NCBI GenBank assembly: GCA_034189225.1 | Contig: JAXHVL010000057.1 | Location: 1-64,000, forward strand | From: JAXHTY01 sp034189225 | GTDB lineage: Bacteria; Desulfobacterota; Desulfobacteria; Desulfobacterales; Desulfosudaceae | DNA length: 64,000 bases | Reading direction: 5' to 3' | Notes under the pieces: model-generated | The model's input: only the letters and a program-made list of their open reading frames with translations | What the model was told of the DNA's origin: nothing | The model's database searches: none | Translations under genes and position numbers: made by a program | Shown here: positions 51,102-60,114 of the stretch, one piece after another | Layout of the letters: each line of letters starts with the position of its first letter | How positions within the stretch are numbered: the first letter of the stretch is position 1

Positions 51102-52298
51102 AATGGCGAAGACCCCGTTTTCATAGATAATTTTCTTTTTTCCGGAGACAAGAATGGCGGTCACCCGTTTTTTCTCGGTGTTGATGACATCCCAGTGAAT
51201 AGCCGAATCGTTGAATCCCAGTTTCCGTTTGCGGGGTTTGGTGAGTTCTGTTGGATTGCCGGCAAAAGTGTCCGCATATGAAGCCCCCAGTGCGATATGG
51301 CAGTTTCCCTGCCGGCCCCCGTAATTTTCATCAAACAGGGTGTTGGCCATAAACCGGCTGATCTTGGAGAATCGTCTGTCCGTCAGCGAAAATTCGCCGA
51401 TTCTGGCGGCCCCCTCATCGGTGTCCAGCAGTTTTCGGGCAAAAGACTGCCCCTCTTCGGCGGTGATAGTGGCTGCCACACCGTCCTTGAATTCAATTTT
51501 CAGGTTTTTTATGTAATTGCCGTTGCGGTAGGAGGGCATGTCCGCGAAATACGTGCCGCGGGTATACCGCCAGTCCGGTGATAAAAAAAGTTCAAAGCTG
51601 GGTATATTGTGGCCGGAGATGCCCACCCATTTTCTGCTTTCACCCGGGGCAATCTCGATGTCCGTATTCCGGGATTCCACATGAAGATGGCTGATCTTCA
51701 TACGGTTGAGCCAGCGTTTTATGGCCACGGCCTTTTTAAAAACCGACTCCCATTGCTCAACAGGGTTTTCCCGGTCCAGAAAACAGGCCTTCACAATCTG
51801 TTTTGTGTAGTTTTCGATGGAAAGACCGGCATGACGGGCCATTTCCCCGCCGGGATACATGCACAGGGTCCAGCCGAACTCTCCCTTGTTCTCCCTGGCA
51901 TCCAGAATGTCCCGAAGGGGTTTTCGGGCGGCGGCGGCCTTGCCGATTTTCCGGGGATCAATATTTTCCAGGTGGGTGAGGGATTCGGGCGCGAGCAGCG
52001 AAATGCTGCCGTTAAGGTTTTTGATCAGCTCCCGCTCGCCCGGGGCCTGAAAAGTCAGCTGGGTCTCATCGGCCAGGCTGAAAAAATTTTTCTCCATGGC
52101 GGGGGTCAAGCCGGTGCGCATCACCGGATTTTTCCCCTCCGCAAGCAGCTTGCGGTGAATGATTTCCGCCAGTCCCGCGGCCGACCGGTCATAGCGCACC
52201 ATCATAATATCGTTTTTTTTGAATTTTTTTTTCCGGGATTTTGCAAGTCCCCACAACAGTACATCCGCGTATCTGTCAAGTTGTTTCTCCGTTAGCAT
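51099..52298 (-). CDS. M29-family aminopeptidase
   Basis: A 399-residue metallo-aminopeptidase of the AmpS/PepS (M29) type. Likely two-metal ligands are E in IPSFELFLSPDW, E in RIGEFSL, H and Y in NCHIALGASYADTF, and H and D in AIHWDVI. The fold-typical N-terminal half carries ERELIKNLNGSISLLAPE and GWTLCMYPGGEMARHAG. It removes N-terminal residues from peptides in the cytoplasm. No signal peptide. Its neighbours do not suggest a specific role. Confidence 0.85.
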   Translation of the reverse strand: MLTEKQLDRYADVLLWGLAKSRKKKFKKNDIMMVRYDRSAAGLAEIIHRKLLAEGKNPVMRTGLTPAMEKNFFSLADETQLTFQAPGERELIKNLNGSISLLAPESLTHLENIDPRKIGKAAAARKPLRDILDARENKGEFGWTLCMYPGGEMARHAGLSIENYTKQIVKACFLDRENPVEQWESVFKKAVAIKRWLNRMKISHLHVESRNTDIEIAPGESRKWVGISGHNIPSFELFLSPDWRYTRGTYFADMPSYRNGNYIKNLKIEFKDGVAATITAEEGQSFARKLLDTDEGAARIGEFSLTDRRFSKISRFMANTLFDENYGGRQGNCHIALGASYADTFAGNPTELTKPRKRKLGFNDSAIHWDVINTEKKRVTAILVSGKKKIIYENGVFAI

Positions 52299-52396
52299 GC
52301 CGCCTTAATCTCCTTTTGATTATGACATTTCCCGCCCGTCATTCGTTTCTGGCCTTTCAACCATCATGACACGCGGCGGTCATTCGATACCGGTGT

Positions 52397-52425
52397 TTGA
52401 CATCCCGCCTACAAACGGGTATAGT
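52397..52425 (+). promoter_or_regulatory. Promoter of the LysM-diacylglycerol kinase unit
   Basis: TTGACA (52397-52402) and TATAGT (52420-52425) are exactly 17 nt apart. The transcript would carry a leader of about 145 nt before ATG 52576, with a hairpin at about 52470-52495 (gtccgcgcaagcgggcaaaa). The rest of 52299-52575 shows no gene. Confidence 0.75.
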
Positions 52426-52575
52426 GCCAGAAATATTTTGATTCATAATACTTATCTATATCAGAAAAAGGGCTGTCCGCGCAAGCGGGCAAAAGCCAGC
52501 AGTACCGGCAGTGCAACGGGCGTCAGGCGCCGGCACGGCAATATTGTCAACATTTATTGACTACAGGAGGGGCAA

Positions 52576-53193
52576 ATGACCCGCAATATTCTCCAGAACA
52601 CCAGAGCATTGATGGCCGTATTGGCGGTTTGTGTCGTGGCGATAATTATTCTGATCGTGGTTGCGGCAACAAAGGGCGGCGGTGAGGTTTCAAAAAAGGA
52701 TATTCAATCGTTACAGGACCGGCTGAATACACTGGAAGCCCGCATGGATGCCCTGGCGTTCAGTGGCGACCGGATTGAACGCCTGGCCACCCGTATGGAT
52801 GAATTTGAAAAAGTCGCCTCGGAATACGGAAAGCTCGAAGCGGATCTGATGTTCCGTATCAGTGATATTGAAGCAAAGCTTGGGATGGCCGGCGAGAAAA
52901 AGACCGGCAAGCCGGTGGTAAAGGAACAAACCGCCCCGGAAAAGGCTGTGCCTGAAAAACCTGCGACTGAGAAGAAGAAAAGTGATGCAAAAGCCGCGGC
53001 ATCTTCTTCGGCACCCCCTTCCGGGGAGTCGGCGGAAGAGGGGCAGGGCGATGCCTGGTATCAGGTACGAAAGGGCGACACGGTTTACAGTATCAGCCGG
53101 AAATACGATCTCACGGTGGATGAATTAAAGGCCATGAACGGGCTTGACACCAACCGGATATATCCCGACCAGAAACTGAAAGTCAAAGAGTGA
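52576..53193 (+). CDS. LysM-domain membrane protein with coiled coil
   Basis: A 205-residue protein with one N-terminal membrane helix (LMAVLAVCVVAIIILIVVAA), a coiled coil at about 40-100 (DIQSLQDRLNTLEARMDALA), a Pro/Lys/Ala linker (EKAVPEKPATEKKKSD), and a C-terminal LysM domain (VRKGDTVYSISRKYDLTVDE then LNGLD-like and IYPDQKLKV). LysM binds peptidoglycan, so the protein probably bridges inner membrane and wall. The ribosome site aggagggg precedes the ATG. The next gene starts 10 nt after its stop. Confidence 0.87.
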   Translation: MTRNILQNTRALMAVLAVCVVAIIILIVVAATKGGGEVSKKDIQSLQDRLNTLEARMDALAFSGDRIERLATRMDEFEKVASEYGKLEADLMFRISDIEAKLGMAGEKKTGKPVVKEQTAPEKAVPEKPATEKKKSDAKAAASSSAPPSGESAEEGQGDAWYQVRKGDTVYSISRKYDLTVDELKAMNGLDTNRIYPDQKLKVKE

Positions 53194-53203
53194 AAAAGGT
53201 TTA

Positions 53204-54136
53204 ATGGGCGGGATCGGGATTGTTTACAATCCCCGTGCCGGCAGGAATAATCATGCACCGGGGCGGGAAGAAACCTTCAGGCGAATACTGGGCGACAACG
53301 GCGTATTTTTCAGAACCGATGATATCCATGCCCTTGCCAGGGCGGTTCAGGTATTTTCCAAGGAGAAGGTTGATGTCATTGCCGTGGGTGGGGGGGATGG
53401 CACGCTGCATAAGGTGTTGTCCGCGGTCATGCACGTCTATCAGGACAGCCCGTTGCCCATGTTCGCCTTTCTTCGCAGCGGCACCATGAATACGGTGCCC
53501 AATTCCATCAAGCTTAAGATCAATGCCGCAAGCTTTTTAACCCGTATCGTTGAAAATTATAAAAACAACCGGTCCTTTGAAACAATAGCCCAGCATCTCA
53601 TGCGGGTGAACGATCATGTCGGGTTTCTGACCGGTGCCGGTGTGGTGGCCCGCTTCCTTGAAACGTATTATGCGGCGCCCAGGCCCGGGCCCGTACATGC
53701 GGCGGGAATGGTCACGCGAATGATTTTCAGTGCGGCCTTTCGCACCGGCTACAACAGGGCCCTGTTCAAACCCTTTCCGTGTCGGATGACCATAGACGGG
53801 AAGGTCATGGCGGAGAACAAATACATTTATGTTCTGGGGTGTACGGTCAGGGAGTTGGGGCTGGGCTTTACCCCCACGCCCCGGGCTTATGAAAAACCGG
53901 GTTGTTTTCACCTGCTGGCCGGAAACATGACGCCCTCCGACCTGGTGCCGAAGGTCCCTTCGCTCTGGCTGGGTAAAGCGTTTTCCCACCCCAGAATGAT
54001 ATACAACGGCATTGCATCGCGAGTAACCATTGATTTCCATGAACGGACCCCCTGGATGATGGACGGAGATTTGTATGCCACGGCCAGGCGGCTGACCCTT
54101 TCCGTGGGGCCCACCATTTCGGTGATAAGGGGCTGA
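53204..54136 (+). CDS. Diacylglycerol/sphingosine kinase-like protein
   Basis: A 310-residue protein of the DAGK catalytic (LCB5/YegS) family: IVYNPRAGRNN at the start, nucleotide-binding VGGGDGTLHKVLSAV at about 61-75, and the next motif as FLRSGTMNTVPNSI in place of the usual PLGTGNDFA. A C-terminal beta-sandwich is recognisable (YIYVLGCTVRELGLGF, DGDLYATARRLTL). It probably phosphorylates a lipid; the exact substrate is unknown. Translation is likely coupled to the LysM gene upstream. The T-x-N in place of T-G-N is a noticeable deviation. Confidence 0.85.
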   Translation: MGGIGIVYNPRAGRNNHAPGREETFRRILGDNGVFFRTDDIHALARAVQVFSKEKVDVIAVGGGDGTLHKVLSAVMHVYQDSPLPMFAFLRSGTMNTVPNSIKLKINAASFLTRIVENYKNNRSFETIAQHLMRVNDHVGFLTGAGVVARFLETYYAAPRPGPVHAAGMVTRMIFSAAFRTGYNRALFKPFPCRMTIDGKVMAENKYIYVLGCTVRELGLGFTPTPRAYEKPGCFHLLAGNMTPSDLVPKVPSLWLGKAFSHPRMIYNGIASRVTIDFHERTPWMMDGDLYATARRLTLSVGPTISVIRG

Positions 54137-54163
54137 CCCGAATATTTCATGAGAAATATTGGG
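54137..54163. terminator. Convergent hairpin between lipid kinase and trxB
   Basis: CCCGAATATTTC pairs with GAAATATTGGG around a 4-nt loop (atga). It lies between the convergent stops. There is no T-run. The arm resembles the CCCGGATATTTCATG end of the element at 9123, so it may be a relic of that family rather than a true terminator. Confidence 0.5.
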
Positions 54164-54172
54164 CGGTGTCGG

Positions 54173-55105
54173 CTATCTATCCTGCTTTTCGATATATTCC
54201 CCGGCCTCATGCGCGGCAATGGCGGCGTCTCCAACGGAAGTGGCGATCTGGCGGAGCGGCGTATTTCGCACATCACCGGCCGCAAACACGCCGGGCACGG
54301 ATGTTTCCATCCGCTGGTCCGTGATGATAAACCCGCTCGCATCGCTGTCAAGGGTATTGCCGACAAAACCGGCGTTGGGATCAATGCCAACCCATATGAA
54401 GCATCCATCCACGGGGATCTCCCTGGTATCACCGGTTTTTACGTTTTTTACCGTCACTTTTTCAACACTGGTAAGCCCGCCGACAATCTCGGTGACCACG
54501 CTGTCCCATATAATTTCCAGCTTGTCGTTTGCCAGTGCCCGTTCCTGCAGAATCCGGGTGGCCCGCAGCTGGTCCCGACGGTGAATAAGATACACCTTAC
54601 TGGCAAATTTGGTCAGAAAAATCGCTTCCTGGACCGCTGTGTCACCACCGCCCACCGCTGCCAGTACTTTGTCTTTATAAAGCGGGGCGTCACAGGTGGC
54701 GCAGGATGATATGCCTTTGCCGAAAAAGCGGTCTTCCCCGGGAACGTCGAGTTTTCTGGGGGAGGCGCCCGTGGCAATAATGATTGCGTGGGCGGTGATG
54801 GTCCGGTCACCCAGCACAATTTTTTTTGTATCCCCGCTGAAGTCCAGACCGGTGACTTCCTCGGACTCGATGGTGATGCCGAAATTCCGGGCCTGTTCGC
54901 TCATTTTCATCACCAGATCCGCACCGCTGATGCCGTCGGGAAATCCCGGGTAGTTCTCAATCCAGTCGGCCACAAGAACCTGGCCCCCCGGGACCACCAT
55001 TTCAATCAGCAAAACGTTAAGCCGGGCCCTCGTAGCGTAAATGGCGGCGGTAAGGCCAGCCGGTCCGCCTCCGATAATGACAAGATCATGATCGATGGTC
55101 TGCAT
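54173..55105 (-). CDS. trxB: Thioredoxin reductase
   Basis: A 310-residue low-molecular-weight thioredoxin reductase. FAD site LVIIGGGPAGLTAAIYATRA, redox pair CATC in SSCATCDAPLY, NAD(P)-binding AAVGGGDTAVQEAIFLTKFA with downstream YLIHRRDQLRA, and a C-terminal VFAAGDVRNTPLRQIATSVG. In the HRRD loop the basic residues favour NADPH, as in classical TrxB. Operon trxA-trxB, with 12 bp between the genes on the minus strand. Confidence 0.96.
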   Translation of the reverse strand: MQTIDHDLVIIGGGPAGLTAAIYATRARLNVLLIEMVVPGGQVLVADWIENYPGFPDGISGADLVMKMSEQARNFGITIESEEVTGLDFSGDTKKIVLGDRTITAHAIIIATGASPRKLDVPGEDRFFGKGISSCATCDAPLYKDKVLAAVGGGDTAVQEAIFLTKFASKVYLIHRRDQLRATRILQERALANDKLEIIWDSVVTEIVGGLTSVEKVTVKNVKTGDTREIPVDGCFIWVGIDPNAGFVGNTLDSDASGFIITDQRMETSVPGVFAAGDVRNTPLRQIATSVGDAAIAAHEAGEYIEKQDR

Positions 55106-55117
55106 TGTTTTTCCTTG

Positions 55118-55444
55118 CTATAAAACACTTTTCAGGGTTTCTTCGAGTTTGGCCTTGGGGACCATGCCGGTAATCTGTTCGGCGACTTCTCCCCCTTTGA
55201 AAAGGATAAGGGTGGGAATGGCCTGAATACCGTACTTGGTGGGAGTGGCCGGATTGTCATCCACGTTGCATTTGGCGAACTTGATCTGTCCATCAAAGTC
55301 CGCGGCCAGTTCTTCAACAACGGGGCCTATCGCCTTGCACGGGCCGCACCAGGGCGCCCAGAAATCCACAAAAACCGGTTTATCGGATTGCAGCACTTCA
55401 TTTTCAAAATTGTTATCACTGATTTCCATTACATTTCCCGCCAT
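55118..55444 (-). CDS. trxA: Thioredoxin
   Basis: A 108-residue thioredoxin: FVDFWAPWCGPCKAIGPV with the WCGPC active site, cis-Pro in IQAIPTLILFKGGE, and the IKFAKCNVDDNP segment. It reduces cytoplasmic disulfides, using trxB just downstream. ATG at 55444 is preceded by gggaga. Normal length. Confidence 0.96.
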   Translation of the reverse strand: MAGNVMEISDNNFENEVLQSDKPVFVDFWAPWCGPCKAIGPVVEELAADFDGQIKFAKCNVDDNPATPTKYGIQAIPTLILFKGGEVAEQITGMVPKAKLEETLKSVL

Positions 55445-55793
55445 GGTAATCTCTCCCTTGTTTTTAATTTGCAGGGTTGGGGGTGCCTGCGCCGGGGATC
55501 TGAATCCGCTTCGGCTTGTGCCGAATGATTTGTTTTCGATGCCGCAACACAGAACAATATTTTAAATGGTATCTTATCACAGGCGGCGCAGCGATGCAAT
55601 TTGATTTTTGGTTGATAATTGCCGCGGTCCATGCGAAAAAGAAGGGTAGCTGGCGTTGTGGCCGGCACTCTTGACGGCTTCGTAAAAAGCTTCCAACCCC
55701 GGTCGGCGTTTTTGCAGTAAGTAACTTGCGCGGGGTTTGGTTTATAAAGCATGGCCCAGTGCCTGCATTGAGCTCAGAAAGGGATGGCCTTTA
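55445..55793. other. Intergenic region before purN with repeat fragment
   Basis: No gene is seen. It holds a fragment gacggcttcgtaaaaagctt (55674-55693) followed by ccaaccccggtcggcgtttttgcagtaagtaactt, the same words that begin repeat arrays at 23748 and 56734. Divergent promoters for trxA and purN are expected here but not clear. Confidence 0.6.
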
Positions 55794-56582
55794 ATGATAC
55801 GCATCGGCGCATTAATATCAGGAAGTGGCACCAACCTGACCGCAGTGATACGGGCCTGCGAGGAAGGGAAGATAGACGGCCGTGTTGTCTTTGCCGGGGC
55901 CGACAACCCGTCTGCCGCCGGGCTTGATCATGCGAAGGCGGCTGGTATACCGACGTTTTTTGTGAATTACAGCGAAATTATTGATGTCTACCGAAATGCC
56001 CCGGATACACTGCTGCTGCCCGATGATTACGACGCCGGGGATGTGGCGTCTAAAGTCGCGTTTCTTACGGAAAATACCCCGTATGAGCGGATAAAGGAGT
56101 TCCTGCTGACGCGGGCGGTGGCCGAAGCAAGGCTTCTCGAAGCCATGGCGGCGTATCCCTTTGATCTTCTGATATTGGCCGGTTTTATGCGAAACCTGAG
56201 CCCTTATTTTATTGACCGGGTCAATGTTGCGGCCGACCAGTTAAGGATTATGAATATTCATCCGGCCCTGTTGCCGGCATTCCCGGGTTTGGACGGGTAT
56301 GGGGATACTTTCCGGTATGGGTGCAAAGTCGCTGGCTGCACGGTGCATTTTATCGATTATGGCGAGGATACCGGGCCCATTATCGGACAGCGCGCCTTTG
56401 ATATTCTGCCCGATGATACCCTCGATAGTGTAAAGGAAAAGGGGCTTCGTCGGGAATGGGCGTTATACCCCGAATGTATTCAGCTTTTTGCCGAGAACCG
56501 GCTCAAGGTCGTCCGGCGGTCTTATAGCCGATCCGGTGGCGGGGGGTTTGAACGGACGGTGGTGGAGATTCTGCCGGCCTGA
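55794..56582 (+). CDS. purN: Phosphoribosylglycinamide formyltransferase
   Basis: A 262-residue GAR transformylase. ATG at 55794 gives the canonical start MIRIGALISGSGTNLTAVI. Conserved catalytic text is LILAGFMRNLSPYFIDRV, NIHPALLPAFPGLDGYGD (catalytic Asn and His) and CTVHFIDYGEDTGPIIGQ (catalytic Asp). It is about 60 residues longer than E. coli PurN. The extra part lies around DVYRNAPDTLLLPDDYDAGD (residues about 65-95), before ERIKEFLLTRAV. Such longer PurN forms occur in Desulfobacterota, as far as I recall. A terminator follows. Confidence 0.92.
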   Translation: MIRIGALISGSGTNLTAVIRACEEGKIDGRVVFAGADNPSAAGLDHAKAAGIPTFFVNYSEIIDVYRNAPDTLLLPDDYDAGDVASKVAFLTENTPYERIKEFLLTRAVAEARLLEAMAAYPFDLLILAGFMRNLSPYFIDRVNVAADQLRIMNIHPALLPAFPGLDGYGDTFRYGCKVAGCTVHFIDYGEDTGPIIGQRAFDILPDDTLDSVKEKGLRREWALYPECIQLFAENRLKVVRRSYSRSGGGGFERTVVEILPA

Positions 56583-56605
56583 TGCCGGCAGGCACGTGTG
56601 GGGTC

Positions 56606-56638
56606 AAGGGATTTTGACAAAAAAATCCCCTCTTTTGT
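56606..56638 (+). terminator. Intrinsic terminator of purN
   Basis: GGGATTTT (56608-56615) pairs with AAAATCCC (56622-56629), with a short loop and a following tcttttgt. It lies 24 bp after the purN stop. Confidence 0.75.
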
Positions 56639-56733
56639 CTTCAACAATGAGAATCTGAACAGCAAATATACAATATCTTCAGCTATTATTAATAAAATAT
56701 TATTTACCAAGTGTCAAGGAAAAAAATAAATAC

Positions 56734-57365
56734 TTGACGGCTTCGTAAAAAGCTTCCAACCCCATGGCGGCGTTTTTGCAGAAAGTAACTTATGGAGGTC
56801 TAAAGACCTCCGCTACACAAACCGAGGCAATATCCCCTGATTCGATAATGGCCTCAATTCATGTAACGGAAGGCTTTAGCCTTCCACAAAAAAACAAGTT
56901 CCTTGGAAGTACCATAAAGAGATATTTTTATTTCAACCATGAAGAACATGAAGAGCATGAAGTTGAAATTACTGTTAATTTTTTATTTCAGTCAATAAAA
57001 CCCGGTCCTCTGGACCAGGTCAGCGATAAAAGGTTATGCCGGTAAGGAGCAAAGCACGAAATTCGAAATTCGAAACTCGAAACAAATCCGAATATCAAAT
57101 TTTCCAATGACCAAAACAGATACCGGAGTGTTCCGGGGCATCAATGCGATGCATTTATCTTCGTGACCTTCGTGCTCTTCGTGGTAATCAACTCCAGACA
57201 ATTGAACCACGAAGTTCACGAAGGACATGAAGGGTGAGTTCAGACTATAAACAATCCCCTTATAGGGGTAACCAAAGCCGGCCCCTCTGGGGTCGGATGT
57301 TTACTTTTTCATGATCTTCATGCGCTTCATGGTCAAAAAATCAGACTTTTTACGAGTGCATCTTC
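56734..57365. repeat. Repeat array with composite element inserted in it
   Basis: The outer array equals that at 23745-24056 (gacggcttcgtaaaaagc, R1, gaagaacatgaagagcatga palindrome, tttttacgagtgcatc). Between attttttatttc (56978-56989) and ttcatgatcttc (57308) it is split by a 315-bp composite element (56990-57304) like the one between mlaE and mlaF. At 23990 the same two flanks are joined directly, which gives the empty site. No gene is seen across 56639-57395. Confidence 0.8.
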
Positions 57366-57395
57366 TTTGCTCGCCCAAAGAAGACGCTTACGGGG

Positions 57396-58205
57396 TTAAT
57401 AGTCTCCGACCGGCGGTGTTTTTATAAGAAACACACATGGTCTGCCGGAGACTGGATTGGTGCCGATTCTGACGATCGTTTTGTATACCGAATGAATGGC
57501 CTGGTTGGTCAGAACAATATCGGGCGGGCCTGATTGATGAACGCGACCGGCGGCGCCATCCAGCAGAATCAGCCGGTCCGAGTATTCCGATGCCAGGTTC
57601 AGATCATGAATCACCATCAGCACGGTCAGGCTCAGGTCCCGGTTCAGGCTGGCCACCAGTTCCATTATCTGCTGCTGATGGGTGATATCCAGATGGGATG
57701 TGGGTTCATCCAGGAGCAGGAGGGCGGGTTCCTGTGTAAGGGCCCGTGCAATGGCGGCCAGTTGGCGCTCCCCCCCGCTGATTTCGTTCATTTTCGCATC
57801 CTTCAGCCGCCAGGTGTTGGTGAGCCGCATATAGTGCCGGGCAATGGACTTATCGGTTTTGGATTCAATCAGCTGGTAGCGGCGAAAATACGGCAGTCGC
57901 CCCAGAAGGACATAATCTTCCACCCGCATCATGGGCTGTTCCGTGGTTTGCCCGACCACTGCGATTTTGCGCGCAAGCTCCCGGCGGGCAATGGTGGTGA
58001 TGTCCCGTCCGTCAAAGCGAATGGTGCCCTGCTGATGCTTCAGGTGATGGGTGAGCGCCCGGAGCAGGGTTGTCTTACCCGCGCCGTTGGGGCCGATGAT
58101 ACTGATAATTTGCCCGGTATGGATTTCGATATTGATATCCGACAGCACGGCATCACCGGCATAGCCGCAGGAAAGCCCCTCTGTTGTGAGAATCGGTTCA
58201 CTCAT
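57396..58205 (-). CDS. ABC transporter ATPase for corrinoid/iron-complex uptake (BtuD/FecE-like)
   Basis: A 269-residue ATPase: Walker A GPNGAGKTTLLRAL, Q-loop VVGQTTEQPMM, signature NEISGGERQLAAIARAL, Walker B LLLLDEPTSHLDITHQQQIM (shortened) and switch His in VIHDLNLASEYSD. The type is BtuD/FepC/FecE. It overlaps the permease stop by 4 nt. CbiZ and a TonB receptor in the same operon favour a corrinoid substrate over a siderophore. Confidence 0.9.
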   Translation of the reverse strand: MSEPILTTEGLSCGYAGDAVLSDINIEIHTGQIISIIGPNGAGKTTLLRALTHHLKHQQGTIRFDGRDITTIARRELARKIAVVGQTTEQPMMRVEDYVLLGRLPYFRRYQLIESKTDKSIARHYMRLTNTWRLKDAKMNEISGGERQLAAIARALTQEPALLLLDEPTSHLDITHQQQIMELVASLNRDLSLTVLMVIHDLNLASEYSDRLILLDGAAGRVHQSGPPDIVLTNQAIHSVYKTIVRIGTNPVSGRPCVFLIKTPPVGDY

Positions 58206-59218
58206 AGCACAATCTGCTTTTTTCCCAGGGCATAGATAAACACGATGCCGCCGATGATACCCGTAATCACCCCCACAGGCAGCTCAAGGGGGGAGATAAT
58301 GGTCCGGGCGGTGATATCGCAGAACACGAGAAAGGCGGCCCCGGCCAGGAACGATTCCAGCAGCAGCCAGCGATGATCGGCACCCGTGATCATCCGCATG
58401 AAATGGGGCACAATAAGACCCACAAAACCGATGATGCCCGCCACGGAAACGCTCAGACCGGTCAGCATCGAGGCAATGATAAACAGCCATGTTTTGGTCC
58501 TGTCCACGTTCACCCCCAGGTGAAAGGCGTCTTCTTCGCCCAGGGCCAGGGCGTTCAGGTCCAGGCAGAACAGGTAGGCAATCAGCAGGCCGCCCAGCGC
58601 GCCAAAAACCGCGATGATCACGAGGGGCGTTTTGGTGACGTCAAGAGACCCCATGATCCAGAAAACAATGGCGTGAATGTCCTGGCTTTCGGAAATTGCC
58701 ATGATAAACATCACCAGGGAAGCGGAAACAAAACTGATCATGACCCCGGTAAGCAGCATGCCGTTTGTTTTCAGCGTTCCCGCGTTCCGGCTCAGAAGAT
58801 AAACAAGGACAATAACGGTCAGGGAGCCGAGAAACCCGGACAGGGGATAGGCGATGACCCCGATGAGGGCGTGCAATTGAAAGGTGATGTTCAGGCAGAC
58901 CCCCAGGGAGGCGCCACCGGAGATGCCCAGCGTATAAGGCTCCACAAGTGGGTTTCGGAACATGCCCTGCAGAAGGGTGCCGGCAAGGCTGAGAGCGCCG
59001 CCCACGGCCAGGCCGAGGAGCAGCCGTGGCAGGCGGATGCCGAAAATAATGCTGCGGGACACGCTTTCGGTATCGCTCAAAAGAATGCCGGGAATCTCGG
59101 TCAAAGGAATTTTTGCCGAGCCGGTGAACAGGGCAAGGGCGCAGGCCGCCATGAGCATCAGGAACAGGACGCCGACCGTAAGGCTGTTTTTTGTGTGCCG
59201 GTTCTTCATGGGCCGCAT
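58202..59218 (-). CDS. FecCD/BtuC-family ABC permease
   Basis: A 338-residue permease with about nine to ten membrane helices. Family signatures are IFGIRLPRLLLGLAVGGALS (shortened), AGTLLQGMFRNPLVEPYTLG, ISGGASLG, GIIGFVGLIVPHFMRMITG and ELPVGVITGIIGGIVFI. It forms the channel with the ATPase (4-nt overlap) and receives substrate from the binding protein whose 3' end overlaps its start by 13 nt. Confidence 0.92.
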   Translation of the reverse strand: MRPMKNRHTKNSLTVGVLFLMLMAACALALFTGSAKIPLTEIPGILLSDTESVSRSIIFGIRLPRLLLGLAVGGALSLAGTLLQGMFRNPLVEPYTLGISGGASLGVCLNITFQLHALIGVIAYPLSGFLGSLTVIVLVYLLSRNAGTLKTNGMLLTGVMISFVSASLVMFIMAISESQDIHAIVFWIMGSLDVTKTPLVIIAVFGALGGLLIAYLFCLDLNALALGEEDAFHLGVNVDRTKTWLFIIASMLTGLSVSVAGIIGFVGLIVPHFMRMITGADHRWLLLESFLAGAAFLVFCDITARTIISPLELPVGVITGIIGGIVFIYALGKKQIVL

Positions 59219-60102
59219 GCCTGCATCTGCATAAGATTAGAAAGATCGGGATCGGAAAGATCAGGATGAATGAGTGTCACGATCTCCTTGAGCGTCTCGG
59301 CAAAGCTTACCGGGGTGGGACTGCATACGGCCTCCGGGTCAAGTATATGAATACGGTTGTTGCGGGCCGCCTTGAGCGTTGAATAGGACATCCAGGTTTC
59401 TTTTTCCTTCAGAGCACCGGATTTGGATGATCCCATGGTGGCGATCAGGATGATATCCGGATTTTCCCTGAGTACGTTTTCCCGGCTGTAATTGCCGGAA
59501 CCGACACCGCCGGCGATGTTGATGCCGCCGGCGAACTCGATGTATTCGCTGGTGAACGTCCCCCGGGGCGATGTGTGGAGGGGCTTGAGCCCGATCTGCA
59601 TGAAAACTTTTGGCCGGGGCAGATCAGCCGTCCGGCTGATGATGGCATCCACCGCCTGCCGAGCATTTTCTGTGATGCGGCGCGCCGCAGCCGGCTTGCC
59701 CATCAGTTGGCCGATCCGGCGTGTCATGTCGCACATTTCGGCGAAGGTCTCGGGATTGTTGAACTGGATGACCCGCAGGCCGAGTTTTTCCATTAATTCA
59801 AGCTGCCTTTTTCGGGCAAGAGCGCTGGCGAGCACCAGGTCCGGTTTCAGGGACACGATTTTTTCTACATCCACCTGAATGACCGACCCGATTTTGATTT
59901 TGGATCTGGCATCCGCCGGTACATTGCAATAGGTGGTGTCGGCAATAAGGCGGTTATTGGCACCGATCATGTAAATGGTTTCGGTGATGATGGGCCCCAG
60001 GGAGACAACGCGTTCCGGTGTTCCGGCAAAGGCAGGTACGGCAGCCAGCAGGGCCATGATAATTGTGGCGGATAGTAGGGGTTTTATGGGCATGTTAAAC
60101 AT
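59206..60102 (-). CDS. Periplasmic corrinoid/iron-complex binding protein (BtuF-like)
   Basis: A 298-residue protein with a signal peptide (LLSATIIMALLAAVPAFA). The BtuF/FhuD-type fold shows RVVSLGPIITETIYMIGANN, KPDLVLASALARKRQLELME, FMQIGLKPLHTSPRGTFTSE and NPDIILIATMG. ATG at 60102 is chosen. A GTG at 60126 is in frame but lies in the terminal repeat of the mobile element at 60115-60277, which may have displaced the original ribosome site. It is one of two binding proteins in this operon. Confidence 0.88.
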   Translation of the reverse strand: MFNMPIKPLLSATIIMALLAAVPAFAGTPERVVSLGPIITETIYMIGANNRLIADTTYCNVPADARSKIKIGSVIQVDVEKIVSLKPDLVLASALARKRQLELMEKLGLRVIQFNNPETFAEMCDMTRRIGQLMGKPAAARRITENARQAVDAIISRTADLPRPKVFMQIGLKPLHTSPRGTFTSEYIEFAGGINIAGGVGSGNYSRENVLRENPDIILIATMGSSKSGALKEKETWMSYSTLKAARNNRIHILDPEAVCSPTPVSFAETLKEIVTLIHPDLSDPDLSNLMQMQACGP

Positions 60103-60114
60103 ATATTGTTTCTT

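Noticed and set aside
56734..57365. Possible CRISPR array because of recurring short units.
   Set aside because: The repeats are dispersed, differ in length, have no regular spacers and no cas genes. They are palindromic mobile repeats.
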